A stretch of 46,639 bases of DNA, taken from T1Sed10-7 sp041686695 (GTDB taxonomy: Bacteria > Actinomycetota > Nitriliruptoria > Nitriliruptorales > Nitriliruptoraceae). The stretch is taken from NCBI GenBank assembly GCA_041686695.1, contig JAWLDJ010000009.1:1-46639 (forward strand), written 5' to 3'. Numbering within the stretch: the first letter of the stretch is position 1; every line of letters starts with the position of its first letter. Shown in pieces: positions 38,845 through 46,639 of the stretch. Position numbers and translations under genes: made by a program. The notes below the pieces were generated by a model. The model saw only the letters and a list, made by a program, of their open reading frames with translations. It ran no database searches and was not told the DNA's origin.

Positions 38845-39591
38845 TCAGGCGCGCCGGTAACGCAGCAGGAGATCGCCCTCGTGTTCGTGCACGCTGACCA
38901 GCACCAGGTCGGTGGCCGCCTCGTGCTCACCGCTGACGATGCGCGGGACGGGACCGCCGACCAGGGTCGGCGCCAGGGTCATGAACACCTCATCGATGCG
39001 GCCGCCGGCCAGCATGACCTGGTTGAGGCGGGGCCCACCCTCGCACAGCACGCGCGGGAGGCCGAGCTCGACCAGCGTGGAGACGATGACCGCAGCCGTG
39101 AGCTCACCATCGGCGACGACGTGGACCTCGGCGCGATCCTCGATGGCGGCGAGCGCCTCGGGGTCCCCCTGCCGTGAGGTCAGCACGATCGGTGGCTGGT
39201 CGGGGTCGCTGAAGACCGCCAGGTCAGGGGCCAGACGCCCCGAGGTGGTCACGATGGCCAGGCGGGGCGCGGGCCGCAGGCCACGAGCGGCCCGGTCGGC
39301 CTGACGCGCGGGTGTCCCGGTGAGCGGGACGTAGCCCTCGTCACGCACGGTGCCCGCCCCGACCAGAGAGACGTCGTTGGCGCCGCGCAGACGGGAGAGC
39401 GCGCGCCGGTCGGCCGCACCGCCGAGCCCGCCGGACAGGCCCTCCACCGCGACCGCGCCATCCGCCGAGGACACCATCGACAGCGCCACGAACACCCCAC
39501 GCTCGGGGCGCGGGTCCTCCAGCGTGAGCCCGGCGTACAGCTCGTCCAGCTCGAGGGTCCGTGGGTCCGGCAGGAGTCGGCGCAGCGTCAT
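38845..39591 (-). CDS. RibD C-terminal/DHFR-fold reductase
   Basis: 248 aa. FVALSMVSSADGAVAVEG, LRGANDVSLVGAGTVRDEGY, LCEGGPRLNQVMLAGGRIDEVFMTLAPTLVGG are the pyrimidine reductase motifs of RibD-C/Rv2671-like NADPH-dependent enzymes. It stands alone without a RibD deaminase domain. It could be the second riboflavin step or a DHFR-like reductase; Rv2671 of M. tuberculosis can do the latter. ATG 39591 shares its A with the hydrolase stop (TGATG), so the two are coupled. Confidence 0.88.
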   Translation of the reverse strand: MTLRRLLPDPRTLELDELYAGLTLEDPRPERGVFVALSMVSSADGAVAVEGLSGGLGGAADRRALSRLRGANDVSLVGAGTVRDEGYVPLTGTPARQADRAARGLRPAPRLAIVTTSGRLAPDLAVFSDPDQPPIVLTSRQGDPEALAAIEDRAEVHVVADGELTAAVIVSTLVELGLPRVLCEGGPRLNQVMLAGGRIDEVFMTLAPTLVGGPVPRIVSGEHEAATDLVLVSVHEHEGDLLLRYRRA

Positions 39592-40361
39592 CAGGTCAGG
39601 AACTCCAGGATCGCCGCGGCGATCGCGTCGGGATCCTCGAGCGAGGCCCAGTGGCCCACGTGAGGGAGCACCTTCACGCGGCTGACCGGGATCGAGGCCT
39701 TCAACTCCTCGGCCATCGCCAGCGGGGTGGAACGGTCGTGGGCGCCGGTCAGCAGCAGCGTGGGCTGCCCCAGCTCGTCACGGCGGATCCTGGGGGCCTC
39801 GGCCAGCGCGCGACAGGACTTCGCGTAGTTCTGCGGCTCGTTGCGCAGGAACAGTTCGCGCAGCAGCCCCACCATGCCTGCATGGACCGCGTGCGACTGG
39901 GGTGAGACGGCGCCGGCGAGCCAGGGGTCGACCAGCCCATCCAGTCCCTCCTGCTCCACCAGTTCCGCGCGAGCGCGGTAGGCGTCGGCGGTCGGGGGCT
40001 GGAAGTAGGAGATCCCACCGAGCAGGATCAGCTGGTCGACGCCGTCGGGCGAGCTGTGGGCGAGCTGCTGGGCGACGAGGGAGCCCATCGAGTGACCCAC
40101 CACCGTGACGGCCGGCAGCTCGAGGTGCCGCAGCAGCTTCTGCACGTCCTTGGCCCAGCCCTCGATGCTGAACTTGCCCCGGCCCTGGCTGCGACCGTGG
40201 CCGCGGAGGTCCAGTGCGACGCAGTGATGGTGCTGCTGCATGGCCTGCATCACGCCGTGCCAGACGCTGGCCGAGCCTCCCAGGCCGTGGAGGAACACCA
40301 CGGGTGGTCCCTCCCCGTAGCTGACGTAGTGCAGGGTGTTGCCGTCGATGTCGGCGAACAT
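39591..40361 (-). CDS. Alpha/beta hydrolase fold protein (second)
   Basis: 256 aa. VVFLHGLGGSASVW (oxyanion), DLRGHGRS, nucleophile VVGHSMGSLV near residue 94, acid TGAHDRSTPL near 204, and histidine VGHWASLEDPD near 233 make a full triad. Similar in size to 3-oxoadipate enol-lactonases, epoxide hydrolases and haloperoxidases, with no decisive specificity residue. ATG 40361 has GAGGAG 7 bases upstream. A minus-strand TAGTCT (40444-40439) is a likely -10. Translationally coupled to the RibD-C gene. Confidence 0.87.
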   Translation of the reverse strand: MFADIDGNTLHYVSYGEGPPVVFLHGLGGSASVWHGVMQAMQQHHHCVALDLRGHGRSQGRGKFSIEGWAKDVQKLLRHLELPAVTVVGHSMGSLVAQQLAHSSPDGVDQLILLGGISYFQPPTADAYRARAELVEQEGLDGLVDPWLAGAVSPQSHAVHAGMVGLLRELFLRNEPQNYAKSCRALAEAPRIRRDELGQPTLLLTGAHDRSTPLAMAEELKASIPVSRVKVLPHVGHWASLEDPDAIAAAILEFLT

Positions 40362-40438
40362 CTGTCGACTCCTCGAGGTCGTGGAGACCGCGGGGTCGCA
40401 GCCGGTCGGCGCGCGCACGGACCGCGGTCGTCGCGCCC

Positions 40439-40444
40439 AGACTA
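40439..40444 (-). promoter_or_regulatory. Putative -10 of the hydrolase/RibD-C operon
   Basis: Minus-strand TAGTCT, 78 bases before ATG 40361. Confidence 0.38.
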
Positions 40445-40570
40445 ACGGTCCGGATCGTGGCCGTTCCCCCCGGTGCGGGCGTGGTCGGAGCGCGCGCAGC
40501 GGCAGCCCTCGGTTCGTCTAGAGCCCGGTGCAGCCGCGAACATGGGAGGACACCCCGAGGAGGTCGTACC

Positions 40571-41032
40571 GTGCGTCTCGAACTCGTCCAGTCCGTCGCT
40601 GCACCACGGGACGTCGTGTGGTCGGTCCTGACCGCCTGGGAGCGTCAGCCGGACTGGATGCTCGATGCCAAGGCCGTGCACGTGCTCACCCCTGAGCGCA
40701 CCGGTGAGGGGGTGACGCTGCGGTGTCCCACCAACCTCCTGGGTGTCACCGTGCAGGACGTCATGCGCGTGACCGGCTGGCAGGAGCCCTCCTATCTGGA
40801 GGTGACCCATCTCGGCCGGATCATCACCGGGACGGGCGCGTTCGAGCTCGCCGAGGACGGGCCGGACGCGACCGTGGTCACCTGGTGGGAGGAGGTCGAC
40901 CCACCGCTGGGCGCCCTGGGGGAGTGGGGCGCGTCGACCCTGGTACGCCCGATCCTGCGGCGCATCTTCGCGCGCAGCCTCGCCAACCTCGCGAGGTTGG
41001 CCGAGCAGGATGCCGCCAGGATCGCTGACTGA
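40571..41032 (+). CDS. SRPBCC-fold (polyketide cyclase/START-like) protein
   Basis: 153 aa. LELVQSVAAPRDVVWSVLTAWERQPDWMLDA is the typical N-terminal SRPBCC strand-helix pattern, and WWEEVDPPLG with a long C-terminal amphipathic helix (FARSLANLARLAEQDA) closes the ligand cavity. It likely binds a lipid-like ligand; function unknown. GAGGAGGT lies 6 bases before GTG 40571. Confidence 0.85.
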   Translation: MRLELVQSVAAPRDVVWSVLTAWERQPDWMLDAKAVHVLTPERTGEGVTLRCPTNLLGVTVQDVMRVTGWQEPSYLEVTHLGRIITGTGAFELAEDGPDATVVTWWEEVDPPLGALGEWGASTLVRPILRRIFARSLANLARLAEQDAARIAD

Positions 41033-41096
41033 GGCCGGCGAGGCGCCGATCAGGGCACGTCCGTCTCGGCGCTGCAAGCGCCGAGCACGGGCCTGC

Positions 41097-41564
41097 TCAC
41101 CGCGAGCCGCGTGTGCCCAGCAGGGTCTCCACGGCTCGACGGATCGCCCCCGGCTCCTGTCCTCCCAGATGCACGGCGGCCGCGACCGCGTCGGCATCGG
41201 CGCTGGTCGGATCCTGCGGCGCGTCGCCGGGTGGCCCCACCGCCGCGATCACGATCAGCGGGTCGGCGGCCCGGTTGTCGATCCCGTGGACGGTGTCGGC
41301 CGGGACCAGCATCGCGCCGAGCGGATCGAGGCCCACCTCGCCGTCATCGGTGACGAACCACGACCGGCCGCCGATGACGGTGTAGGCGACGTCCTGGTCA
41401 GGATGGTGCAGGACACCACTCGAGGCGCCCGGTGCCAGACAGAGCAGATCCAGCGCGAGCTGCTGTGAGGCGAACACGCGCACCCGGGTCGCGGGACCGC
41501 GCCGGAAGTCGGCGTAGTCCCGCAGGTCGACGGGGCGGACCCGTGGCAGGTCGTGATCATCCAT
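41097..41564 (-). CDS. Cupin-domain protein
   Basis: 155 aa, one cupin barrel: GVLHHPDQDVAYTVIGGRSWFVTDDGE (motif 1, H-H-x-D-Q-x3-Y) and LVPADTVHGIDN (motif 2 with a His). It probably binds a metal; substrate unknown. A C-terminal tail of about 45 residues is Ala/Asp-rich. ATG 41564 has no ribosome binding site but lies 8 bases after a minus-strand TACCGT (41578-41573), suggesting a leaderless mRNA. Divergent from the aminopeptidase. Confidence 0.82.
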   Translation of the reverse strand: MDDHDLPRVRPVDLRDYADFRRGPATRVRVFASQQLALDLLCLAPGASSGVLHHPDQDVAYTVIGGRSWFVTDDGEVGLDPLGAMLVPADTVHGIDNRAADPLIVIAAVGPPGDAPQDPTSADADAVAAAVHLGGQEPGAIRRAVETLLGTRGSR

Positions 41565-41572
41565 GGGGCCAG

Positions 41573-41578
41573 ACGGTA
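41573..41578 (-). promoter_or_regulatory. -10-like hexamer for a leaderless cupin mRNA
   Basis: Minus-strand TACCGT ends 8 bases before ATG 41564. Confidence 0.35.
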
Positions 41579-41637
41579 CTTCCTGCGCCGCCCGGCGTGG
41601 TCGCGCCGAGGGCGACCAGCGGGCGGGCCGCACTCAG

Positions 41638-41643
41638 TAGGCT
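41638..41643 (+). promoter_or_regulatory. Putative -10 of the leucyl aminopeptidase gene
   Basis: TAGGCT, 27 bases before GTG 41670, giving a short leader that includes the CGAGGAG site. Confidence 0.4.
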
Positions 41644-41669
41644 CAGCGGGACCGACCCGAGGAGCCGCC

Positions 41670-43175
41670 GTGCCCACCGTTGACGTCGTCACCGCGCCGC
41701 TGGAGGCCAGCGCCGCCGACCTGCTGGCCGTCGGGGTCTTCGCGCCCGCGTCGGGCGAGCGCACCGACCCCGTCGAGCCCACCCCGGCAGCCATCCGACT
41801 CGCTGCGGCCGCCGGGTTCGACCTGGTCGAGGAGCTGGCGACCGGCGGCTTCGACGGCTCCGTCGGGTCGAGCCTCAGGGTGCCCACCCGCGGCGCGCTG
41901 CCCGCCACCAGCCTGCTCGTGGTCGGCCTCGGGCCGCAGACCTCGGCGACGACCGCGACGCTGCGCCAGGCGGCAGCAGCCGCTGCGCTCGCCTCGGAAC
42001 GGGTGGAGACCCTCTCGCTCGCGCTCACCGACGCGATCGGGTCGGTGGACACCGAGGCAGCGGCGCAGGCCGTGGCCGAGGGCGTCCTGCTCGGCGCCTA
42101 CCGGTTCGCGCGGTACCGCTCGGAGCAGCCGCCCGTGCACCTGACCACGATCGGGATCCAGGCCGACCACGCCACCGCCGCCGCCGCCCACAGCGGCGTG
42201 GCCGTCGCCCGCGTCACCGCCGCGGCCCAGTGCCTCGTGCGCGACCTGGTCAACACCCCGCCGCAGGACAAGCGCCCGCCCGCCCTCGCCGAACGCGCCG
42301 TGGCGGAGGTGGCCGGGCTGCCGATCACCGCGAAGGTCCTCGACGTGGAGGCACTGGCAGCCGGCGGCTACGGCGGCATCCTGGGTGTGGGGCAGGGCTC
42401 CCAGGCGCCACCTCGCCTGGTCGAGCTGCGCTACGCCCCGGAGGGCGTGGCACGGCACGTGGCGCTGGTCGGCAAGGGCATCACCTTCGACACCGGGGGA
42501 CTCTCCCTCAAACCCTCAGAAGCCATGATGACCATGAAGATGGACATGGCGGGAGCGGCCACGGCTCTGGCGGTGGTGAAGGCGGCGGCCGAGCTCGAGC
42601 TCCCGGTGGCGGTGACCGCGGTCCTCGCGTTGGCGGAGAACATGCCGTCCGGCTCGGCCACGCGGGTCAGCGACGTGCTCACGGCCAGGAACGGCACCAC
42701 GATCGAGGTCACCAACACCGACGCCGAGGGACGCCTGGTCCTGGCCGATGCCCTGGTCCACGCGGCCGAGCTGGAACCGGACGCCATCGTCGACATCGCG
42801 ACCTTGACGGGCGCAGCGATCGTGGCCCTGGGGGATCGCATCGGGGTGCTGATGTCCTCGGACGACCACCTGGCCGACGCCCTCACGCGGGCGGGGACGG
42901 CCGCGGGCGAACCACTGTGGCGGCTGCCGGTGGCGACCGAGGCGTACGGCGAGCGCCTGGAGGGTGCGATCGCGGACGTACGCAACACCGCCGGCAAGGA
43001 AGCGGGCACGATCTACGCCGGGCTGTTCCTGCACCACTTCGTGCCGGACGGTCTGCCGTGGGCCCACCTCGACATCGCCGGCACGGCCTGGACCGACGAG
43101 GCCCGCGCGGAGTTCAGCAAGGGCGCCACGGGCATCCCCGCCCGCACCCTGCTCGCCTGGCTGCAGACCCCGTGA
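41670..43175 (+). CDS. pepA: Leucyl aminopeptidase (M17)
   Basis: 501 aa. N-terminal domain 1-165, catalytic domain 185-501. Signature TNTDAEGRL (metal-binding Asp and Glu, catalytic Arg), GKGITFDTGG (Lys and Asp ligands), MKMDMAGAATAL (Asp ligand), NTPPQDK and DIATLTGAAIVALG. All metal ligands and both catalytic residues are present. It releases N-terminal amino acids in the cytoplasm. GAGGAG lies 5 bases before GTG 41670. Confidence 0.95.
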   Translation: MPTVDVVTAPLEASAADLLAVGVFAPASGERTDPVEPTPAAIRLAAAAGFDLVEELATGGFDGSVGSSLRVPTRGALPATSLLVVGLGPQTSATTATLRQAAAAAALASERVETLSLALTDAIGSVDTEAAAQAVAEGVLLGAYRFARYRSEQPPVHLTTIGIQADHATAAAAHSGVAVARVTAAAQCLVRDLVNTPPQDKRPPALAERAVAEVAGLPITAKVLDVEALAAGGYGGILGVGQGSQAPPRLVELRYAPEGVARHVALVGKGITFDTGGLSLKPSEAMMTMKMDMAGAATALAVVKAAAELELPVAVTAVLALAENMPSGSATRVSDVLTARNGTTIEVTNTDAEGRLVLADALVHAAELEPDAIVDIATLTGAAIVALGDRIGVLMSSDDHLADALTRAGTAAGEPLWRLPVATEAYGERLEGAIADVRNTAGKEAGTIYAGLFLHHFVPDGLPWAHLDIAGTAWTDEARAEFSKGATGIPARTLLAWLQTP

Positions 43176-43264
43176 CACCGGTCTCGTGGGAGTGGGTCCC
43201 GGCCGGTGGTGACCAGCGGCGAGAGGCAGGTCCGCAGCCCTGCCCGGTGCGGGCCGTCAGCGTC

Positions 43265-43270
43265 TACGGT
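43265..43270 (+). promoter_or_regulatory. -10-like hexamer of the ThDP-enzyme gene
   Basis: TACGGT, 28 bases before GTG 43299. Confidence 0.33.
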
Positions 43271-43298
43271 GCCTCGCGACGACGGACGGGAGCAGGCC

Positions 43299-44954
43299 GT
43301 GGGTGAGCAGGTGCATGGAGGGCGACTGATCGCGGATCACCTCGCCGATGAGGGCGTGGACGTGCTGTTCACCCTGACCGGTGGGCACATCAGTCCGATC
43401 TTCGATGGCTGCAAGGACCGTGGCATCCGCGTGATCGATGTGCGCCACGAGCAGGCCGCCGCGCACGCGGCCGATGCCTACGGGCGGCTGACGTTCCGGC
43501 CAGGGGTGGCGGCCGTCACCGCTGGTCCGGGGGTCACCGACGCGATCACCGGGGTCACCAACGCCCTCTACGCCAACGCCCCGCTGGTCCTGCTCGGGGG
43601 GCGCAACCCGCTGGCGCTGGAGGGCATGGGTGCGCTGCAGGATGCCCCCCAGCTCGAGCTCCTGCGGCCGGTCACCAAGCGCGTCGACACCGTCCTGGAG
43701 ACCCGACGGTTGCGTGAGGTGCTGGACGCCTCCTTCCGGGCCGCGCTGGCGCCACGGATGGGACCGACCTACATCGACCTGCCGATGGATGCGCTCATGA
43801 CCCCGGTGGACCGCGACCAGCTGGCTCGGCCCGGCGGTCAGCGGGCGACGGTCCCGCCAGGCCCGGATCCCCACGCGGTCGAGGCGGTGGCACAGCTGCT
43901 GGCAGGTGCTCAGCGTCCCGTGGTGCTGTGCGGCTCCGGGACCTACTGGTCGCAGGCCTGGCCCGAACTGGACGCGCTGGCACGCACAGGCCAGCTGCCG
44001 GTGTTCGTCAACGGCATGGCCCGGGGCGTCCTGCCCTCCGGCCATCCGCACCTGCTCGGCCTCAGCCGCAAGCATGCGCTGCGCCAGGCCGACGTGGTCC
44101 TCGCCCTCGGTATCGACTTCGACTTCCGGGTCGGCTACGGCCGTCCTCCGGCGTACCACGATGAGGTCCAGGTGGTGCACGTCGACCCGCAGCCGGACCG
44201 GATCGGCCACAACCGCCCCGTGGCCCACGGCATCGTCAGCGATGTGGCGAGCTTCCTGCGGGCCCTGCTGGCCCACGACGCGGCCTTCGGTCGTTCCGGT
44301 AGCACGCCCTGGCTCGATGAGCTGCGTCGTGAGGAGGGCCGTCGTGGTGACGCCCGGGATGCCGCCGCGGGCTCCGACGCCAGCCCGGTCCACCCCCTGC
44401 GGTTCGCCCGGGAGGTCGCTCGCTGGGTCGATCCGGACGCGATCGTCATCGGCGACGGTGGGGACATCGTGGCGCACACCGCCGGACAGGTCCGCGTGGA
44501 CCACCCCGGTCACTGGATGGATCCCGGTCCCTTCGGGTGCCTGGGGGTCGGTGCACCGTTCGCGCTGGCGGCGGCCCACGTCCACCCGGACAAGCAGGTG
44601 CTCGTGGTCTACGGAGACGGCTCGTTCGGGTTCAACGCGATGGAGTTCGAGTCGGCCGCGCGCCAGGGTCTGCCCTTCGTCGGCATCATCGGCAACGACG
44701 GGGCATGGGGGGAGATGAAGGCCTTCCACGAGCGCGTCTACGGCGCCGAGGGCATGGTCGCACAGGATCTCGACCAGGCCGTCGGCTACGAGGGGGTGGT
44801 CACGGCACTCGGCGGCTACGGCGAGCGCGTGGAACGGCCGGAGGAGATCGGGCCCGCCTTGGACCGCGCGGCAGCCAGCGGGGTGCCGGCGCTGGTCAAC
44901 GTGATCCTGGACCGCGGGTTCCGCCGCGAGTCCGCGGCGGCCTACGGCGCCTGA
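43299..44954 (+). CDS. Thiamine diphosphate enzyme, acetolactate synthase-like / 2-hydroxyacyl-CoA lyase-like
   Basis: 551 aa with three domains. PYR domain: catalytic Glu in RHEQAAAHAADAYGRLT, and GVAAVTAGPGVTDAITGV. Central domain near 190-330. PP domain: VIGDGGDIVAH, WMDPGPFGCLGVGAPFALAAA, then the ThDP motif GDGSFGFNAMEFES...GNDGAWG (the second Asn of the usual NN is Asp). Overall it is closer to 2-hydroxyacyl-CoA lyase/oxalyl-CoA decarboxylase-like and IlvX-type proteins than to true IlvB; no regulatory subunit is adjacent. GTG 43299 has GGGAG 8 bases upstream. The substrate is open. Confidence 0.85.
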   Translation: MGEQVHGGRLIADHLADEGVDVLFTLTGGHISPIFDGCKDRGIRVIDVRHEQAAAHAADAYGRLTFRPGVAAVTAGPGVTDAITGVTNALYANAPLVLLGGRNPLALEGMGALQDAPQLELLRPVTKRVDTVLETRRLREVLDASFRAALAPRMGPTYIDLPMDALMTPVDRDQLARPGGQRATVPPGPDPHAVEAVAQLLAGAQRPVVLCGSGTYWSQAWPELDALARTGQLPVFVNGMARGVLPSGHPHLLGLSRKHALRQADVVLALGIDFDFRVGYGRPPAYHDEVQVVHVDPQPDRIGHNRPVAHGIVSDVASFLRALLAHDAAFGRSGSTPWLDELRREEGRRGDARDAAAGSDASPVHPLRFAREVARWVDPDAIVIGDGGDIVAHTAGQVRVDHPGHWMDPGPFGCLGVGAPFALAAAHVHPDKQVLVVYGDGSFGFNAMEFESAARQGLPFVGIIGNDGAWGEMKAFHERVYGAEGMVAQDLDQAVGYEGVVTALGGYGERVERPEEIGPALDRAAASGVPALVNVILDRGFRRESAAAYGA

Positions 44955-44970
44955 CGGCCGGTCCGGGCGG

Positions 44971-44990
44971 CCGGCCGCGTCGGCGGCCGG
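44971..44990. terminator. GC-rich hairpin between convergent genes
   Basis: CCGGCCG (44971-44977) and CGGCCGG (44984-44990) pair perfectly around CGTCGG, midway in the 45 bases between the ThDP enzyme and the thioesterase. Symmetric, so it can end both transcripts. Confidence 0.5.
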
Positions 44991-44999
44991 ATCGCTGGC

Positions 45000-45383
45000 T
45001 CAGACCGACAGCTTCGCGAGGAAGCGTTCCCGGTCGACGAGCACGCGACGGTGTTTGACCAAGGCGACCTGCTCGCCGTCCTGCTCCACGGTCACGCGGA
45101 ACTCGAGGCGGCGGCCGTGGTGGCCGATGAGCGTGGCATGGGCGCACACCGTCGCGCCGACCGGCGCCGCCTTGACGTGCTCGACGTCCGCCCAGGTGCC
45201 GACCGAGGTCTCACCATCCACCATCTGGTCGTCGATGGCGTCCACACAGGCGCTCTCGGCCAGGGCCAGCAGCGCCGGGGTGGCCAGCACCGGCACGTCG
45301 CCTGAACCGAACGTGATCGCGGTGTGCTCGTCGGCGACCGTCAACGTGCGCGCGAGCTTGAGGCCAGGGTCACAGCGGCCCAT
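45000..45383 (-). CDS. Hotdog-fold thioesterase, fluoroacetyl-CoA thioesterase (FlK)-like
   Basis: 127 aa. The N-terminal VPVLATPALLALAESACVDAI corresponds to the FlK helix with the active-site Thr and Glu, and TSVGTWADVEHVKAAPVGATV carries the HVKA motif with its His. EFRVTVEQDGEQVALVKHRRVLVD ends the hotdog sheet. The family hydrolyses short acyl-CoA thioesters; FlK detoxifies fluoroacetyl-CoA, most homologues are uncharacterised. ATG 45383 follows AAGGGTGGTG. Convergent with the ThDP enzyme. Confidence 0.87.
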   Translation of the reverse strand: MGRCDPGLKLARTLTVADEHTAITFGSGDVPVLATPALLALAESACVDAIDDQMVDGETSVGTWADVEHVKAAPVGATVCAHATLIGHHGRRLEFRVTVEQDGEQVALVKHRRVLVDRERFLAKLSV

Positions 45384-45676
45384 GGTGCACCACCCTTGTC
45401 TGAGACGTCGCCGTAGGGAGGTGCTGTGCTCCCACGGCCGTGGAACCCACGACCGGTCAGGGTAACGACCTTGCGGCCAGCGGTCCCAGCGGGGACGGGC
45501 AGCCCCATCCGTGTGGTGTCGGTGCCGGTGGGTTCGCCAGGACGACCACCGAGGTGGCACCCTGTGCGCCACGCTGGTGTGCCGAGCCGAGTTCGTCCCT
45601 TCGGTGGCGCGCCGTATCGCGCGCGGACCACGGTCGGTGAGACCGAGACGCGCCCCGATCGTGAGGAACGCCGACC
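45384..45676. other. 293-base intergenic region, divergent promoters
   Basis: Lies between the thioesterase and membrane-protein starts. I find no convincing gene, strong inverted repeat or clear -35/-10 pair. Confidence 0.4.
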
Positions 45677-46516
45677 GTGACCGCCCCTGCTGCCGTGCTC
45701 GCCATCGTGCTCGCGTCGACCGCCGTGGGGAGCTCGGTGCTGCTGTGGTTCGGCCCGACCTTCGGCGAGTTGCGCCGTGGGTACGAGCTGCTCACCGGCG
45801 CCACGATCGTCCTGCTCGGGCTCGGGGCCTGGGCTGCCTTCGGTGGTCCGATGGTCTCGCTGGAGGGCACGGATGCGTTCGCCGACGGGCAGTTGGCCCG
45901 CACGCTCCTGCTGGCCTTCTCCGGTGTCACGGCCGCCGCGGTGCTGACACGGGGGCTGCGGTCGCCCGATGGGCTCGTCCGGGTGCTGGGTGGACTCGCC
46001 ACGGTGCTCGGTCTCGCGGCGCTGTGGCCGCTGGCCGTGCTGCGCGCCGAGCGCGGGGGAGCGGGAGGTGTCACGCAGGGGCTCGCGGAACTGCTCCTCG
46101 GCAGCGTGCTCATGGGCGCGATCTGGGTCGGGCTGATCCTCGGGCACTGGTACCTGGTCGAGCGCCGCCTCTCCAACCGGTACATGGTGTGGATCGCCTG
46201 GGTGAACGTGGCCGCGATCGTCGCCGGGCTCGGCTCGGTGCTGCTGTCGGGCCGCAGCCCGGCACCCTGCGAGGGGTTGCCGGCGGGCGGCGAGTACGAG
46301 CAGTGCTCGATGATGTTCTCGCCGATCCTGTCGATCGGCTCGATGACCATCATCCTCGGGCTCGGGGTGTTGGCGCTGTTGGCCCTGATCGCCGGGTTCA
46401 ACGTCAAGCTCGCTCGGGAGGGCGGCCGGTCGATCCAGGCATCGACCGGCATGTTCTACCTCGCGGTCATCCTGGCCCCGGCCGTGGAGTTCGCCGCCAA
46501 GGTCAGGTTCTTCTGA
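45677..46516 (+). CDS. Unidentified multi-span membrane protein
   Basis: 279 aa with about eight hydrophobic helices (roughly 5-25, 38-56, 74-92, 100-120, 135-157, 168-190, 220-243 and 255-272). Conserved-looking polar spots sit in or near helices: LLGSVLMGAIWVGLILGHWYLVE (His-Trp-Tyr) and an extracytoplasmic loop with two Cys (APCEGLPAGGEYEQCSM) that could form a disulfide. The C-terminus ends ILAPAVEFAAKVRFF. GAGGAA lies 8 bases before GTG 45677. No transporter family is recognised; a His in a membrane helix could bind haem or quinone, but that is speculation. Confidence 0.75.
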   Translation: MTAPAAVLAIVLASTAVGSSVLLWFGPTFGELRRGYELLTGATIVLLGLGAWAAFGGPMVSLEGTDAFADGQLARTLLLAFSGVTAAAVLTRGLRSPDGLVRVLGGLATVLGLAALWPLAVLRAERGGAGGVTQGLAELLLGSVLMGAIWVGLILGHWYLVERRLSNRYMVWIAWVNVAAIVAGLGSVLLSGRSPAPCEGLPAGGEYEQCSMMFSPILSIGSMTIILGLGVLALLALIAGFNVKLAREGGRSIQASTGMFYLAVILAPAVEFAAKVRFF

Positions 46517-46540
46517 GCCGCGCCGGGCCGGCGGCAGCAG

Positions 46541-46592
46541 GACAGGCCCGCGCCCGCACCGGCACAGACAGGCCCGCGCCCGCACCGGCACA
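46541..46592. repeat. 26-base tandem repeat, two perfect copies
   Basis: The unit GACAGGCCCGCGCCCGCACC plus GGCACA occurs at 46541-46566 and 46567-46592, followed by a partial degenerate copy (GGGCAGGCCGGCACC). It lies 25 bases after the last gene and runs toward the window edge. Confidence 0.75.
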
Positions 46593-46639
46593 GGGCAGGC
46601 CGGCACCGGTGCCGTCACCCGCCGGCGGATGGCTCCGGG

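Noticed and set aside
43299..44954. Housekeeping acetolactate synthase IlvB
   Set aside because: No IlvN or other branched-chain genes are adjacent, and the WMDPGPFGCLG block fits 2-hydroxyacyl-CoA lyase-like or IlvX-like proteins better.
46541..46592. Phage or integrase attachment site
   Set aside because: Tandem rather than flanking repeats, with no integrase or tRNA nearby.

Overview
The window is about 46.6 kb of very GC-rich chromosomal DNA. It has dense gene packing, many GTG starts, frequent 4-base start/stop overlaps (ATGA or GTGA) and TANNNT-type -10 hexamers. The gene set is actinobacterial: a SenX3/RegX3-like pair next to phoU, ppk next to a MutT1-type Nudix, a PIN-PhoH ATPase, a seven-iron FdxA ferredoxin pair, GlpX, split pntAA/pntAB/pntB, DUF4235 and an Rv0428c-type SH3-like domain. 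I infer a free-living, possibly deep-branching actinobacterium (Nitriliruptoria-like is a guess). There is no phage, insertion sequence, CRISPR array, tRNA or rRNA. It looks like ordinary core chromosome with some unusual pieces.

Layout. 1-8.1 kb: 3' part of a PIN-PhoH gene, a DASS-family anion transporter, a SirB1-like protein (minus), the proton-translocating transhydrogenase operon pntAA-pntAB-pntB and glpX. 8.1-13.6 kb: an alpha/beta hydrolase (minus), two convergent phoU genes, regX3-senX3 and endonuclease III. A tandem PHO-box-like repeat overlapping a 16-bp palindrome lies upstream of the first phoU. 13.6-17.3 kb (minus): a tightly coupled potassium-uptake operon trkA-trkA-(43-aa membrane protein)-trkH-(membrane protein). 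17.5-25.1 kb: ispH, an RNase D-like gene, a PIG-L deacetylase/flavin reductase fusion with yjbQ, upp, a lipoprotein and pyk. 25.1-30.6 kb (minus): a five-gene polyphosphate operon, ppk-nudix-sixA-ppx-nudix, with no gap above 3 bases. 30.8-32.7 kb: tandem ferredoxins, a methyltransferase and DUF4235. 32.8-35.3 kb: a MocR-type regulator and a deaminase-family gene flanking a 415-base gene-free stretch that appears to encode a structured RNA. 35.3-46.6 kb: HPPD, a thioredoxin-like [2Fe-2S] ferredoxin, a decayed HAD gene, a divergent dihydropteroate-synthase-like gene, a RibD-C reductase, a second hydrolase, SRPBCC, cupin, leucyl aminopeptidase, a ThDP enzyme, an FlK-like thioesterase and an unidentified multi-span membrane protein.

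Shared functions. Phosphate control (PHO-like box, two PhoU, SenX3/RegX3) and polyphosphate turnover (Ppk, Ppx, Nudix and SixA-type phosphatases) lie within 20 kb. Potassium uptake, NADPH supply (transhydrogenase), gluconeogenesis/glycolysis (GlpX, Pyk) and isoprenoid synthesis (IspH) make up the core-metabolism part.

Most promising novelty. At 34427-34732 (plus strand) there is a series of hairpins, several with perfect stems, whose 7-9 nt loops nearly all carry CTCCC(A). That motif is complementary to Shine-Dalgarno-like sequence. The series starts just downstream of a TTGGAC-N18-TAACGT promoter-like pair and ends in a perfect 10-bp terminator-like stem. It resembles, in principle, actinobacterial 6C-type small RNAs but has more loops. 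The second candidate is the 43-aa single-span protein inside the Trk operon, overlapping both neighbours by 4 bases.
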